Shown here piece after piece: positions 28,909-37,300 of a stretch of 64,000 bases of DNA. Source of the DNA: Lichenicoccus sp965213775 (GTDB lineage Bacteria; Pseudomonadota; Alphaproteobacteria; Acetobacterales; Acetobacteraceae); NCBI GenBank assembly GCA_965213775.1, contig CBDCAC010000005.1, positions 372,001-436,000 on the forward strand. The letters are read 5' to 3'. Under the pieces are notes generated by a model, which searched no databases, was not told the DNA's origin, and saw only the letters and a program-made list of their open reading frames with translations. The position numbers and the translations under genes are program-made. The stretch's first letter is position 1. Each line of letters opens with the position of its first letter.

Positions 28909-30063
28909 TCAACCCAGCAGCGCCAGGCGTCCGGCGCGCGCCAGCGCCGCGTCGCCCTGCGGCGTATGCACGCGGGCACACAGCACGTCGCGATAATGCC
29001 GCTCCAGCGGGTTGCTCCGGCTGAGCCCGGGATTGCCGATCGCGGCGATGCCCTTCTCGACGGCGCGGATCGCGTTCTCGCTGACCACGTGCTTGGCGAG
29101 CGCGGCCTGGACGTCGCAGACCGCCTCGCCGCGGTCGGTCGCGGCGAGGAAGCCCTCGATCAGGTGGTGGTTGGCCAGCAGCAGCGCGTCGATCTCGCCG
29201 ACCAGCTCGTGGAAGCGGGGCAGGGTGGCGAGCGCAGCCCCGAGATTGGCCGGGGCGCGCTCGCGCAGGAAATCGAGCAGCCAGCGCCGGGCGGCGCGCG
29301 CGATCCCGTCATAGAGGGCCGCGATCGTGATGCTGCCCCAGACCGCCTGCACCGGGTTGGGCGTGCGCCACGCGTCCGGGACGCGGATGTCGACCGCGTA
29401 CTCCGACGGCACGAGCACCTCGTCGAGCACGACGGTGTGGCTCTCGGTGGCGCGCATGCCGAGCTGGTCCCAGGAGGGCTCGATCCGGACCCCGTCCGCC
29501 GCCAGCGGCACCAGGAAGCCGCCGACCCGCGGCGCGTCCTCGTCGGTGCGAGCCCAGACCACGCCCCAGCGCAGCGCGTGCGAGCCGGTGGAGTAGATCT
29601 TGCGGCCGCTGATGCGCCAGCCCTCGTCGGTGCGGCGGGCGCAGGTCGCGGGCAGGCCGCCGCGCGCCGGCGTGCCGAGCTCGGGCTCGACCCGGAGCGC
29701 GTTGAGCAGCGCGCCGTCTTGCACCGCCTCGCGCGAGACCAGCCGTCGCACCGGCTCCGGCCAGCGCGCCGATCGCGCGATCTCGGCGTGCTGCAGCAGC
29801 TGCATCGACAGGATCAGCGCCACCGACGGATCGCCCTGCGCCAGGCGGCCGATCACCCCGGCGACCTCGCGCAGCCCGCCGCCGGCGCCGCCATAGGCGG
29901 GCGAAACGGTCAGGGCGGGCAGGCCGGCGCCGTGCAGCGCGCGCAGGCTCTCGATGGCGATGCCGCCGTCGCGATCATGGTCGGCGGCGCGGCCGGCGAG
30001 CTGCCGCACCAGCTCGTCCAGTGCCGCAGCCGGGATCGGGTTCGTCTTCAGCATGCCGTCCAT
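28909..30063 (-). CDS. Acyl-CoA dehydrogenase family protein (SfnB-like)
   Basis: A 384-residue flavoenzyme of the acyl-CoA dehydrogenase superfamily. LTVSPAYGGAGGGLREVAGV is the N-terminal domain signature, then ISGRKIYSTGSHALRWGVVWA and the substrate loop QLGMRATESHTVVLDEVLVP. It resembles SfnB/DszC-type monooxygenases used for sulfur acquisition more than beta-oxidation enzymes, because the catalytic base region is not of the classical type. This fits the adjacent fragment of a sulfonate-type binding protein. ATG 30063 (MDGMLKT) has AGGAA upstream; ATG 30096 adds 11 residues. Confidence 0.8.
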   Translation of the reverse strand: MDGMLKTNPIPAAALDELVRQLAGRAADHDRDGGIAIESLRALHGAGLPALTVSPAYGGAGGGLREVAGVIGRLAQGDPSVALILSMQLLQHAEIARSARWPEPVRRLVSREAVQDGALLNALRVEPELGTPARGGLPATCARRTDEGWRISGRKIYSTGSHALRWGVVWARTDEDAPRVGGFLVPLAADGVRIEPSWDQLGMRATESHTVVLDEVLVPSEYAVDIRVPDAWRTPNPVQAVWGSITIAALYDGIARAARRWLLDFLRERAPANLGAALATLPRFHELVGEIDALLLANHHLIEGFLAATDRGEAVCDVQAALAKHVVSENAIRAVEKGIAAIGNPGLSRSNPLERHYRDVLCARVHTPQGDAALARAGRLALLG

Positions 30064-30161
30064 GATCGTGCCGTTCCTGTTCGGTATGCCGAGCATAGCG
30101 TCTCGACGCGCCTCGCCTGTGTCGATGATCTCGATGCCGTGCTGTCACACCGTTGAATATA

Positions 30162-30177
30162 GTTGTTCTTGATCAAC
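30162..30177. promoter_or_regulatory. Inverted repeat in the divergent promoter region
   Basis: GTTGTTCTTGATCAAC has GTTG/CAAC arms around TTGATCAA, inside a locally AT-rich stretch between the divergent acyl-CoA dehydrogenase and NCS1 permease genes. The gap 30097-30369 holds no convincing gene. This may be an operator, but nothing shows which regulator would use it. Confidence 0.3.
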
Positions 30178-30369
30178 ATGATTTCTCGGAGCGGAAATCG
30201 GCGCGTCCGAGGCAGCCGCCGCGGATCACGCCGTACGCGTCGATGCGCGGCGGCGTTCGACGATCCAGCACGCTGTCGCGCTGCGCGCCGCGACGGCATG
30301 CTGGTATGAAGTTTGCAGCCCGCTGCCCCGACCGGCGGACGCGGCGCCGGCCCTCGCGGAGCAGGCATC

Positions 30370-31845
30370 ATGCGCAGCGCCATCCTCGACCTCCCCGACC
30401 GGGCGGGCAGCCGCCTCGCCTCGCACGATCCGGGGCTGTACAACGCCGACCTGGCCCCGGTGCCGCAGCCGATGCGCGACTGGAGCTGGATCAACATGTC
30501 GACCGTCTGGATGGGCATGGTGCACAACGTCGTGGCCTACGAGGCGGCGGCCGGCCTGATGGCGCTCGGGCTGGATGCGGCGCAGGCGCTGCTCGCGGTG
30601 GCGGTCGCCTACGGGCTGCTGTTCCTGGCGATGTGGTTCAACGCGAGGCCCGGCACCCGCTACGGCATCCCGTTCTGCGTGCTGATCCGCTCCTCGTTCG
30701 GACCCGCGGGCGCGCAGCTGCCGGTGCTGCTGCGCGGCTTCTGCGCGATCTTCTGGTTCGCGGTGCAGGGCTATGCCGGCAGCCAGGCGATCGACGCGAT
30801 CCTGGGCACGCTGATCCCGGCCTGGGCGGCCCTGACCGCGCCGGTGCTCGGCCTCGCCATCAAGGGATGGCTCGCGGTCGCCCTGTTCTGGGGGTTGCAT
30901 GCCTGGATCGTCTCCCACGGGGTGCACCGGATCCGCAATTTCGAGCTGTTCGCGGGCCCGCTGGTGATCGCGGTCGGCCTGCTCGCGACGCTGTGGGGCC
31001 TGCACGTGGCGCACGGCCTCGGGCCGCTGTTCGCCCAGTCGTCGCGCCTGCATGGCGGCCACGCCTGGCTCACCTTCGCCGTCGGCGTCACCGGCATGAT
31101 CGGCATCTGGTCGACCTTCGCGGTGAACATCCCCGACCTGTCGCGCTTCGTGCGCTCCGAGCGCGACCAGGCGATCGGCCAGCTGGTCGGCCTGCCGCTC
31201 ACCGCGATCGTGTTCACCGCGATGAGCGTGATCACCACCTCGGCGACCATCCTCAGGTTCGGCCACCCGATCTGGGACCCGGTGACGCTGCTGCTGGCGC
31301 TGCACCGGCCGGCGGTGCTGCTGCTCGGCGGCGCCACCATCCTGGTCGCCACCCTGTCGGTGAACGTCGCGGCCAACATCATGCCCGCCGCCTACGACTT
31401 GGTGAACCTGCTGCCGCGACGGCTGAACTTCAACTCGGCCTCGCTGCTGGTGCTGGGCCTGGGACTGCTGTTCGCCCCCTGGCTGTGGTTCCACGACGCC
31501 GGCAGCATCTTCGCGGTGCTGGGCGCCATCGGCGGCCTGCTGGGTCCGGTCACCGGCATCATGCTCGCCGACTTCTACCTGGTACGGCGACAGCATCTCG
31601 CGGTCGGCGAGCTGTACTCGCGGCACGGCCGCTACCGGGGACGCGGCGGCTGGAACCTCGCCGGCGTCGCCGCCTTGCTGATCGGCGGCGCCGCGGCCCT
31701 GATCGGCAGCGTGGTTCCGGCGCTGGCAGCGCTCGGCGCCTTCTCCTGGTTCATCGGCATCGCCGTCGGGGCCGCCACGTACGCAGTGTTCGCGCGGCGC
31801 CTGCCCGGCGCCGAGCGACCCGACGCGATCCTGTTGCGCGAGTAG
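30370..31845 (+). CDS. NCS1-family nucleobase:cation symporter
   Basis: A 491-residue transporter of the nucleobase:cation symporter-1 family, with about twelve membrane segments. The family signature WSWINMSTVWMGMVHNVVAY is near the start. NARPGTRYGIPFCVLIRSSF, VNIPDLSRFVRSERDQ and MLADFYLVRRQHL are typical of the PucI/CodB branch. Likely substrates are cytosine, allantoin, hydantoin or purines. The neighbouring genes do not settle which. The start ATG 30370 (MRSAILDLPDR) follows a GGAG about 10 bases upstream. Confidence 0.9.
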   Translation: MRSAILDLPDRAGSRLASHDPGLYNADLAPVPQPMRDWSWINMSTVWMGMVHNVVAYEAAAGLMALGLDAAQALLAVAVAYGLLFLAMWFNARPGTRYGIPFCVLIRSSFGPAGAQLPVLLRGFCAIFWFAVQGYAGSQAIDAILGTLIPAWAALTAPVLGLAIKGWLAVALFWGLHAWIVSHGVHRIRNFELFAGPLVIAVGLLATLWGLHVAHGLGPLFAQSSRLHGGHAWLTFAVGVTGMIGIWSTFAVNIPDLSRFVRSERDQAIGQLVGLPLTAIVFTAMSVITTSATILRFGHPIWDPVTLLLALHRPAVLLLGGATILVATLSVNVAANIMPAAYDLVNLLPRRLNFNSASLLVLGLGLLFAPWLWFHDAGSIFAVLGAIGGLLGPVTGIMLADFYLVRRQHLAVGELYSRHGRYRGRGGWNLAGVAALLIGGAAALIGSVVPALAALGAFSWFIGIAVGAATYAVFARRLPGAERPDAILLRE

Positions 31846-31854
31846 GCGGGGGGA

Positions 31855-31975
31855 AGCAAGGCAAGAGCTCTGCCCTTGACCCGTTGGGCCTCAGGCCCCA
31901 AACCCCATTCTTAAAATAAGGTTTTCAGAGGCTTGCCTTTGATGGGGTCGAGGGGCAAGGCCCCTCGCCTGTTCT
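31855..31975. repeat. Dispersed palindromic repeat, copy 5
   Basis: A full-length copy directly after the NCS1 stop: CAAGAGCTCTGCCCTTGACCCGTTGG, GGCCTCAGGCC, an AT-rich middle (CCATTCTTAAAATAAGG), GCTTGCCTTTGATGGGGTC and GAGGGGCAAGGCCCCTCG. The reverse small gene 31911-32159 reads through part of it. Confidence 0.8.
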
Positions 31976-32159
31976 TCGCTCCGGACGGAAACCCGGAGGC
32001 CGCCGGGCCGCCCGCCAGCCGCGCCACGGGCTGGTCATGGCGCAGCCAGGCGCTTCGTGCGGTCCAGCCGGCCAGCCAGAGGTCGCTCTCGAGCGTGCCG
32101 TCGATGTAGGGATCGCTCGACACCGCGTCGCCGGCACTCGCCGCCCCATCTCCCTCCAT
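31911..32159 (-). CDS. Small CrpP/RMF-like protein, C-terminus read from a repeat
   Basis: An 82-residue frame (ATG 32159; an ATG at 32225 is also possible). The middle DPYIDGTLESDLWLAGWTAR resembles the short CrpP/ribosome-modulation-factor-like motif in which a small residue pattern and WxxGW pair are conserved. The final about 23 residues (GALPLDPIKGKPLKTLF and the residues before) are translated from palindromic repeat copy 5, so the natural stop has probably been lost or the repeat inserted near the 3' end. The functional assignment is tentative. Confidence 0.45.
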   Translation of the reverse strand: MEGDGAASAGDAVSSDPYIDGTLESDLWLAGWTARSAWLRHDQPVARLAGGPAASGFPSGAKNRRGALPLDPIKGKPLKTLF

Positions 32160-32368
32160 GCCGAAGAGGAAGTTCAACAGGTTCAGATGTAGCAGCCTGG
32201 GTGGCTTCGCCCCGAACCCGACCATGTGTCAGCGATAGATATAACAAATTCCATGAGACAGGATCGTTTTTCTGGCCTCGCGATGTCCGGATCGGTCGTT
32301 ACCCTGCGCTTGCCGTTCCTCCACGGCACCGGCACAGTGCCGCCGTCGGCGGACGGGGAGGCAGGCGC

Positions 32369-32950
32369 ATGACCGGTTGCAGCTGGCGCCGTCGCTGCGG
32401 CGCCGCTCTGTGCATGCTGCCGCTCGTTGCCGCGGCACCCGCCGCGCGGACGCTCGACGGCGTGACCATGCCGGACACGGTCACCGCCGCCGGCGAGACG
32501 CTGCGGCTCAACGGGCTCGGGCTGCGTCGCTTCACCATCCTGCGAATCCACGGCTACGTCGCCGGGCTCTACGTGCCGCGGCCCGCCCGCGAGGCGCCGA
32601 CGATCCTGGCCGAACCGGGCACCAAGCTGCTGCGGCTGCAGTTCCTGCACGCGGCAGGCGCCGGCCGGGTGCAGGACCAGCTGCGCGAGCAGCATGCCAG
32701 CGTCTGCGCCGATGGCTGTCCCAAGTCGGACGACGACGCCCTCGCGGCCCTGCTGCAGACCGCGCGCGCGGTCAGGCCGGGCGACGTCACCACCTACGTC
32801 TACGGCCCGCACGGCCTGCAGGTCCTGTTCAACGACCAGAGCCTGGCGGTGATCGCGGACAGCGACTTCGCCCGCCGCATGCTGGCCGGCATGATCGGCG
32901 CGCATCCGTCGAGCGTCGAGCTGCGCGACGGGCTGCTCGGCGGCTCTTGA
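32369..32950 (+). CDS. Chalcone-isomerase-like periplasmic protein
   Basis: A 193-residue protein with a signal peptide (LCMLPLVAAAPAARTLDG). The segment LNGLGLRRFTILRIHGYVAGLYV is the chalcone-isomerase-like domain signature of bacterial proteins with this fold. Later HPSSVELRDGLLG is the usual end of the domain (family end pattern S..L...LLG). Bacterial members have no proven enzyme activity. The stop overlaps the TTG start of the next gene (TTGA), so the two are probably translated from one message. Confidence 0.8.
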   Translation: MTGCSWRRRCGAALCMLPLVAAAPAARTLDGVTMPDTVTAAGETLRLNGLGLRRFTILRIHGYVAGLYVPRPAREAPTILAEPGTKLLRLQFLHAAGAGRVQDQLREQHASVCADGCPKSDDDALAALLQTARAVRPGDVTTYVYGPHGLQVLFNDQSLAVIADSDFARRMLAGMIGAHPSSVELRDGLLGGS

Positions 32951-34893
32951 GCGGCTTCGTCCATCCCGATCCGCTGCGTCTCGAGGGCGACGCCCTGGCC
33001 GTGGTGTTCACGCTCGACGCAGAGCGCGTCGTGCTGCGCGGCACCGGATGCCGCGGCCTGCTGCCGGGATGGCGCGCGACGCTGCTGTACTCGGGCTTCG
33101 CGCCGCTGCTGCTGATGCAGCTGGTGCACGAGGACGGTGCGCGGGCGGTCTGGTACCTGTGCTCGGAGGGTCATCGGCTGGGCGACCGCGTCGACGGCCT
33201 GACGCCGCGCGACCGCGCGCTGCTGTCGCGCGCCGCGGCGCCGGTGCTGGGCGAGATGGTCCGCGCGCTGCTGCAGGACCCGCACCCGGCGCTGCGCCCG
33301 GCGGCGCAGGGCTTCGCGGCACTCGACGAGGCCTGCCGGCTCGAGCTGATGGGGCTGTGCCGCGATCGCCTGGCCGCGGCACCGCTGGAGCTGCTGCCGC
33401 TGGCCGAGGCGCCGGAGCAGCTGCTGGCCAGCCCCGGCGACGATATGCCGCCGGTGACGCTGCGCCGGCCGCACCTGCGCGACCTGCTCGCGACCGACCT
33501 GCAGGCGATGCTGCCGGGCCTGGCCGCCGGCGGCGGCTTCACGGTGCCCGATCCGGTTACCGGCGCGCCGGTCGCCTCGCAGGGCAGCCTGTGCATCGAC
33601 GATTTCCACTTCGCCTACCGCTTCGTCGCCGCCGGCAGCGGGCTGGTGTTCTACCTGATCGCCGGGCACGAGCATTCGCAGGTCTACGCGCTCTACCTGC
33701 CGCGCGCCGGCCTGCTGCTGTGCGGCCCCGGCCAGGAGAGCATGGCGGCGGGCGCGCAGCGCTTCCTCGCCGAGGCGCTGTCGCACCATCTGGTGGTGCA
33801 CGGCGCCGCGTTCGCCGCCTACCTGGCGGCGCCGCTGCGCGGCGTCTCGGTGCCGCTGCGCGCGCCGCCCTGGAGCCATATCGGCCACCAGCTCTGGAAC
33901 GAGCTCAGCGGCATCGAGCGCCTCCTCGACGCGACCGGGCAGGGGGCGGCGCTGCCGGAATGGATCGTGCCCGACGCGGAGCGGCCAATCGAGTTCTACG
34001 GCGCGATCGACACGCTGTTCCCCCGCCTCGCCGGCCGCGTCCGGCGCGGCCTGCTGCGCGATGCGCGCGGGCTGATCGACCACGCCTACGCGAACGGGCG
34101 GCTGGTCGTCCGCGCGACCGGCGCGTTCGTCTCCGCCGACCTGCGTCGTCGCCTGCTGGCCCATGCCGAGAGGGTCGCCCCCGAGCCGCCGGGGCTGGCG
34201 CAGCTCGACCGCCCGGATGGTGCGGCGGCGGGCGGGCCGGTGCTGCTGCTCGGCCTGCGCACCGAGAACCGCACCCTGGCCGACCTGGCCGGCTTCTACG
34301 GACGCCTGATCGCGGCGCTGCGCGGCCGCTACCCGGGTGCGCGCTTCGTCATCGACGGCCACAACGTGACCGCGGGCGGGGTCAAGCATCGCAGCTTCGG
34401 CGAGCGTGCCGGGCAGGAGGCTGCGGTCGCCGCGGCGGAACGCGCCATCCTCGAGAGGCTGCGCGCGCTGCACGGGACGGCGGCGATCGTGGACGCGGTC
34501 GGGCTGACGGTGCCGGAGAACCTGCGCCTGATCGCGCGCTGCGACGCGTTCGTCTCGCCCTGGGGAGCGGGACTGGCGAAGTACCGCTGGGCCTGCAACA
34601 GGCCCGGCTACGTGATGACCGGCCGGTGGAACCTGGAGCATCGCGCCGACCTGCGCATCTACGAGCTGCCGACCATACTGGAAGCGCCGGCTGCGCTGCG
34701 CTGGCTCGCGGCCGCGCACGTGACGGACCGGCCGCTCGACCATCCCATCCTGGTGATGCCGTATCCGCACGCGCAGTGGGCGAACTTCGACATCGACGAG
34801 CCGGCCGCCATCGCCGACATCCTCGCCTTCGTCGCCTCGCTCGCCGCCGGCGACCGCGCCCTCGAGCAGGATCCCGCGCGCCGCGTCGGCTAG
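32947..34893 (+). CDS. Large protein of unknown family (weak GT61-like C-terminus)
   Basis: A 648-residue cytoplasmic protein: no signal peptide, no membrane helix. The first half is not recognised, with segments such as RPHLRDLLATDLQAMLPG and CIDDFHFAYRFVAAGSGLVFY. The second half has LLGLRTENRTLADLAGFYGR, RFVIDGHNVTAGGVKH and RCDAFVSPWGAGLAKYRW, a layout loosely like the end of family 61 glycosyltransferases (DUF563), where a histidine or aspartate is followed by a glycine-rich turn. The start TTG 32947 overlaps the chalcone-isomerase-like gene. A role in surface polysaccharide synthesis is possible but only inferred. Confidence 0.6.
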   Translation: MSGFVHPDPLRLEGDALAVVFTLDAERVVLRGTGCRGLLPGWRATLLYSGFAPLLLMQLVHEDGARAVWYLCSEGHRLGDRVDGLTPRDRALLSRAAAPVLGEMVRALLQDPHPALRPAAQGFAALDEACRLELMGLCRDRLAAAPLELLPLAEAPEQLLASPGDDMPPVTLRRPHLRDLLATDLQAMLPGLAAGGGFTVPDPVTGAPVASQGSLCIDDFHFAYRFVAAGSGLVFYLIAGHEHSQVYALYLPRAGLLLCGPGQESMAAGAQRFLAEALSHHLVVHGAAFAAYLAAPLRGVSVPLRAPPWSHIGHQLWNELSGIERLLDATGQGAALPEWIVPDAERPIEFYGAIDTLFPRLAGRVRRGLLRDARGLIDHAYANGRLVVRATGAFVSADLRRRLLAHAERVAPEPPGLAQLDRPDGAAAGGPVLLLGLRTENRTLADLAGFYGRLIAALRGRYPGARFVIDGHNVTAGGVKHRSFGERAGQEAAVAAAERAILERLRALHGTAAIVDAVGLTVPENLRLIARCDAFVSPWGAGLAKYRWACNRPGYVMTGRWNLEHRADLRIYELPTILEAPAALRWLAAAHVTDRPLDHPILVMPYPHAQWANFDIDEPAAIADILAFVASLAAGDRALEQDPARRVG

Positions 34894-35303
34894 CCGACGA
34901 TGGCGCCCCGGCTGCGACGGGTGGCGGCGGCCTTGCGCCCGGCGGCGCCGCGCTTGCGGGTGAGCGCCGCCTTGGCGCCGGCCTGCTTCATCCGGGGGGC
35001 GTGGTCCGGCAAGCCTCGCTTGTCCTGCCAGTGCTGCTGCAGCGAGCGGATCGCATCGACCGGGTAGAAACCGCAGTCGAACATCCAATGGTGCGTCGGG
35101 CAGAAGCGCGAGAGGTTCTCCGGCGCGTTGTTGGCCAGGTCATGGTCGAGATGGGCGATCTGAAGGCAGGCCGGGATCTGCAGTCCGCAGATCACGCAGC
35201 ATTTAAACGGATAGGCGAGGTTCGCCACCCGACGCGCTTCCGCCTGGTTGCGCCGCCGTTCCGCGGGCTTCGGGTCGGCGGGCTCGGGATCTGTCGTACT
35301 CAA
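34890..35303 (-). CDS. HNH-type nuclease-like protein
   Basis: A 137-residue protein. CCVICGLQIPACLQIAHLDH followed by DLANNAPENLSRFCPTHHW contains a CxxC, a paired His region (IAHLDHD), the NL motif of HNH nucleases, and CPTHH. The N-terminal 25 and C-terminal 40 residues are basic and Ala/Arg/Lys-rich (TRKRGAAGRKAAATRR), probably binding DNA. It is convergent with the preceding gene, with a 4-base overlap of the ends, and it is the last host-like gene before the low-GC island. Confidence 0.7.
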   Translation of the reverse strand: MSTTDPEPADPKPAERRRNQAEARRVANLAYPFKCCVICGLQIPACLQIAHLDHDLANNAPENLSRFCPTHHWMFDCGFYPVDAIRSLQQHWQDKRGLPDHAPRMKQAGAKAALTRKRGAAGRKAAATRRSRGAIVG

Positions 35304-35975
35304 TGACGAACGACGCCTCCGCCGGTCCGGGCGGAGCCGTCGCGGCTCGCGCGTTGACTAGCACTGGATGGTTCGGTACCGTTACATAATCATCATGCTA
35401 TGCGATGCCTTGAACAATGCATGGCCGGTTAGCCCGCAGGGCGCTGTCGACCGAAAGGGAATCGGAGCCCCGGTCGGAACATTCAAATGGCACCATGCTC
35501 AGGGTATGTCATGTATATATCTCGGTGTCCGAGCGTGCGAGCCGCGTCGCCAAGACGTTGTCTTCGAGCTGCGTGACGCACTTGGAGCCGACGATTACCG
35601 GGTGTGGTGTGGACCCAGTACCCGAGGCGAGCGACGTCCGGTCTGCGCCTCATAGCGGTCGTTGAGACTTGAGACCCCGCCCCCCGAAAGCGGACGATGT
35701 GAGAGCTGAATGTTGTGGCGCGACTGGTTAAAGTCCCACTCGCGGTCCCAGCACGGGCATCAACGCTCGACGGCTCAACCCATCTGAGCGGGGGCAGCTT
35801 TCGGGTTGGGTTACTAACGAGCACCTGGAGGTGCGCTTGTCTGCCTCAACCAAATCAGGCGATTTCTATTAGGCGCTCTAAGAACAACGCGCGTCGGGGA
35901 AGTCATGGAAGGGGGAATGCACGTGGGATTACACCGCCGCTCCCGTGACCGGCGAATTTGTTGTAAGACCCGGCG
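35304..35975. other. Non-coding left flank of the island
   Basis: 672 bases of visibly lower GC than the rest of the window, without a convincing complete gene. It contains AT-rich islands (TTACATAATCATCATGC; TGTCATGTATATATC) and, on the reverse strand, a possible integrase fragment (separate entry). A 12-base sequence CCCGAAAGCGGA (35683-35694) recurs in the right flank at 40376-40387. The promoter for the HEPN/Toprim gene should be at its right end. Confidence 0.6.
35483..35580 (-). pseudogene. Possible tyrosine-recombinase (integrase) C-terminal fragment
   Basis: The reverse strand ends ARTLGHRDIYMTYPEHGAI before a stop. The LGH-R-I-x-M-T pattern is that of the second catalytic His box of phage-type integrases (LLGHxxIxMTxRYAHL), and a candidate RHA box lies about 16 residues earlier (QVRHAARRQ). 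The tyrosine region looks altered and the rest of the protein is missing. If correct, this marks an old integration boundary. The fragment is too short to be sure. Confidence 0.35.
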
Positions 35976-37289
35976 ATGGGCACGATCATCTCGCTCGACA
36001 TTGCCGGAATGTCGCTCACCTGGAGCAAGAACGACCGCGGGAGGGACCATGGCTTTCTGTTCCAGCCCGAAGACCGCAAACCGCTTAAGTCCGACCAGAT
36101 CGACTATAACTATTTTGCCCGAAGCGGGGAGGACCCCGGATCCATGGAGATGGCGTTTGCAAGGCCGCTCCGTCTTGTCGTGCCGCGCCTTGAGCTGCTC
36201 GGCTACACGATCCATGCCGCCCGAACCGAATATGAGGCCCGCGTCGAGAGCTGGCGGGAGGAGCGCGTCAGCATCCATGATGAGGAGCCCGAGCCTCTCC
36301 CTGAGCCGCTGAGCTTTAAAGAGTTCTGCGCGCTCGCCACGCGGCACGCTGTCCATGATCTCGACGACAGCATGACGACCGGCTTCGACGAGCAGGCCAG
36401 GCGCCAAATGCGTGGGCGCTTCGCTGATGACGCTCTCGTCGCCCGCATTCCCGGCTACGAGCCCTTCGACCAGAACGCCTATTCGGAGCGCAGCTATTTC
36501 GGCGGATTGGTCGGGATCCTCCGCCCGTATTCGGTGCTGCGGGTACTTGCAGGCAATCCGGACAATCTCAAAACGGATTTGGTCTGGCAATATGGGCCGT
36601 TGGTGGATGGCGGCTGGGCGAGCGAAGCCGAGTTCGTTCCAAACGCGCGCCGGACCCAGACCTTCTTAATCGCGACCGAGGGAAGTTCGGACGCACACAT
36701 CCTGAAGCATGCGCTCGCGCTGCTTCGGCCGGAGATCGCCGACTTCTTCCGCTTCATCGACGTCAGCGAGCGCCACCCGTTCTCAGGAACCGGAAATCTG
36801 CTCAAGTTCGCCGAAGGGTTGGTCAAGATCGACATCCAGAACCAGATCGTCTTTCTCTTCGACAACGACGCTGAGAGCTATGAGGCCTTCCTGAAACTCC
36901 AGAAGCTCGCGATCCCAGCCAATATGCGCGGCCAGCTGCTGCCCGAGCTCGAAGACTTCCGAACGTTTCCGGCGCGCGGCCCGGAAGGAGTCGGCGTCGC
37001 CGACATCAATCGGAGGGCAGCTGCGATCGAATGCTATCTCGATCTGCGCCTGGCCGGTTACCCGGCCCCGCGCGTCGTCTGGACCAACTTCAAGAAAGAG
37101 ATCAACTGCTACCAAGGGGCGCTCGAGCACAAGGAAAGCTACACCCGGGCCTTCCTGGCCCTCACACCTGAGCATCTCGCCAGCGGAAGCTATGACGTGA
37201 CCAGGATTAGCCTCGTACTCGACAGCCTTGTCGCCGAGTGCAGCGCGCTCGTGGGACTGACCAACTCCAGCGCTCCCGCGCGAGGCTGA
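35976..37289 (+). CDS. HEPN/Toprim-domain protein (probable defence factor)
   Basis: A 437-residue protein. Residues 1-60 (MGTIISLDIAGMSLTWSKND...) resemble the N-terminal domain of HEPN/Toprim-associated proteins. Residues about 110-200 are helical with RHAVHDLD, a candidate HEPN region. Residues 227-300 form a Toprim-like fold: TFLIATEGSSDAHILKHAL with the acidic Glu235, and IVFLFDNDAESYEAF with the Asp-x-Asp pair at 296/298. Toprim nucleases of this kind occur in OLD-like and abortive-infection systems. No strong Shine-Dalgarno is visible. Lower GC than the neighbours and a foreign context support horizontal transfer. It is convergent with the next gene. Confidence 0.65.
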   Translation: MGTIISLDIAGMSLTWSKNDRGRDHGFLFQPEDRKPLKSDQIDYNYFARSGEDPGSMEMAFARPLRLVVPRLELLGYTIHAARTEYEARVESWREERVSIHDEEPEPLPEPLSFKEFCALATRHAVHDLDDSMTTGFDEQARRQMRGRFADDALVARIPGYEPFDQNAYSERSYFGGLVGILRPYSVLRVLAGNPDNLKTDLVWQYGPLVDGGWASEAEFVPNARRTQTFLIATEGSSDAHILKHALALLRPEIADFFRFIDVSERHPFSGTGNLLKFAEGLVKIDIQNQIVFLFDNDAESYEAFLKLQKLAIPANMRGQLLPELEDFRTFPARGPEGVGVADINRRAAAIECYLDLRLAGYPAPRVVWTNFKKEINCYQGALEHKESYTRAFLALTPEHLASGSYDVTRISLVLDSLVAECSALVGLTNSSAPARG

Positions 37290-37300
37290 CCACGTGGGAG

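Noticed and set aside
35417..35665. Possible TIR- or receiver-like small protein in the left flank of the island
   Set aside because: Only a vague HVYISVSERASRVAK similarity, no ribosome site, and no supporting length; the reverse-strand integrase-like reading is slightly better.
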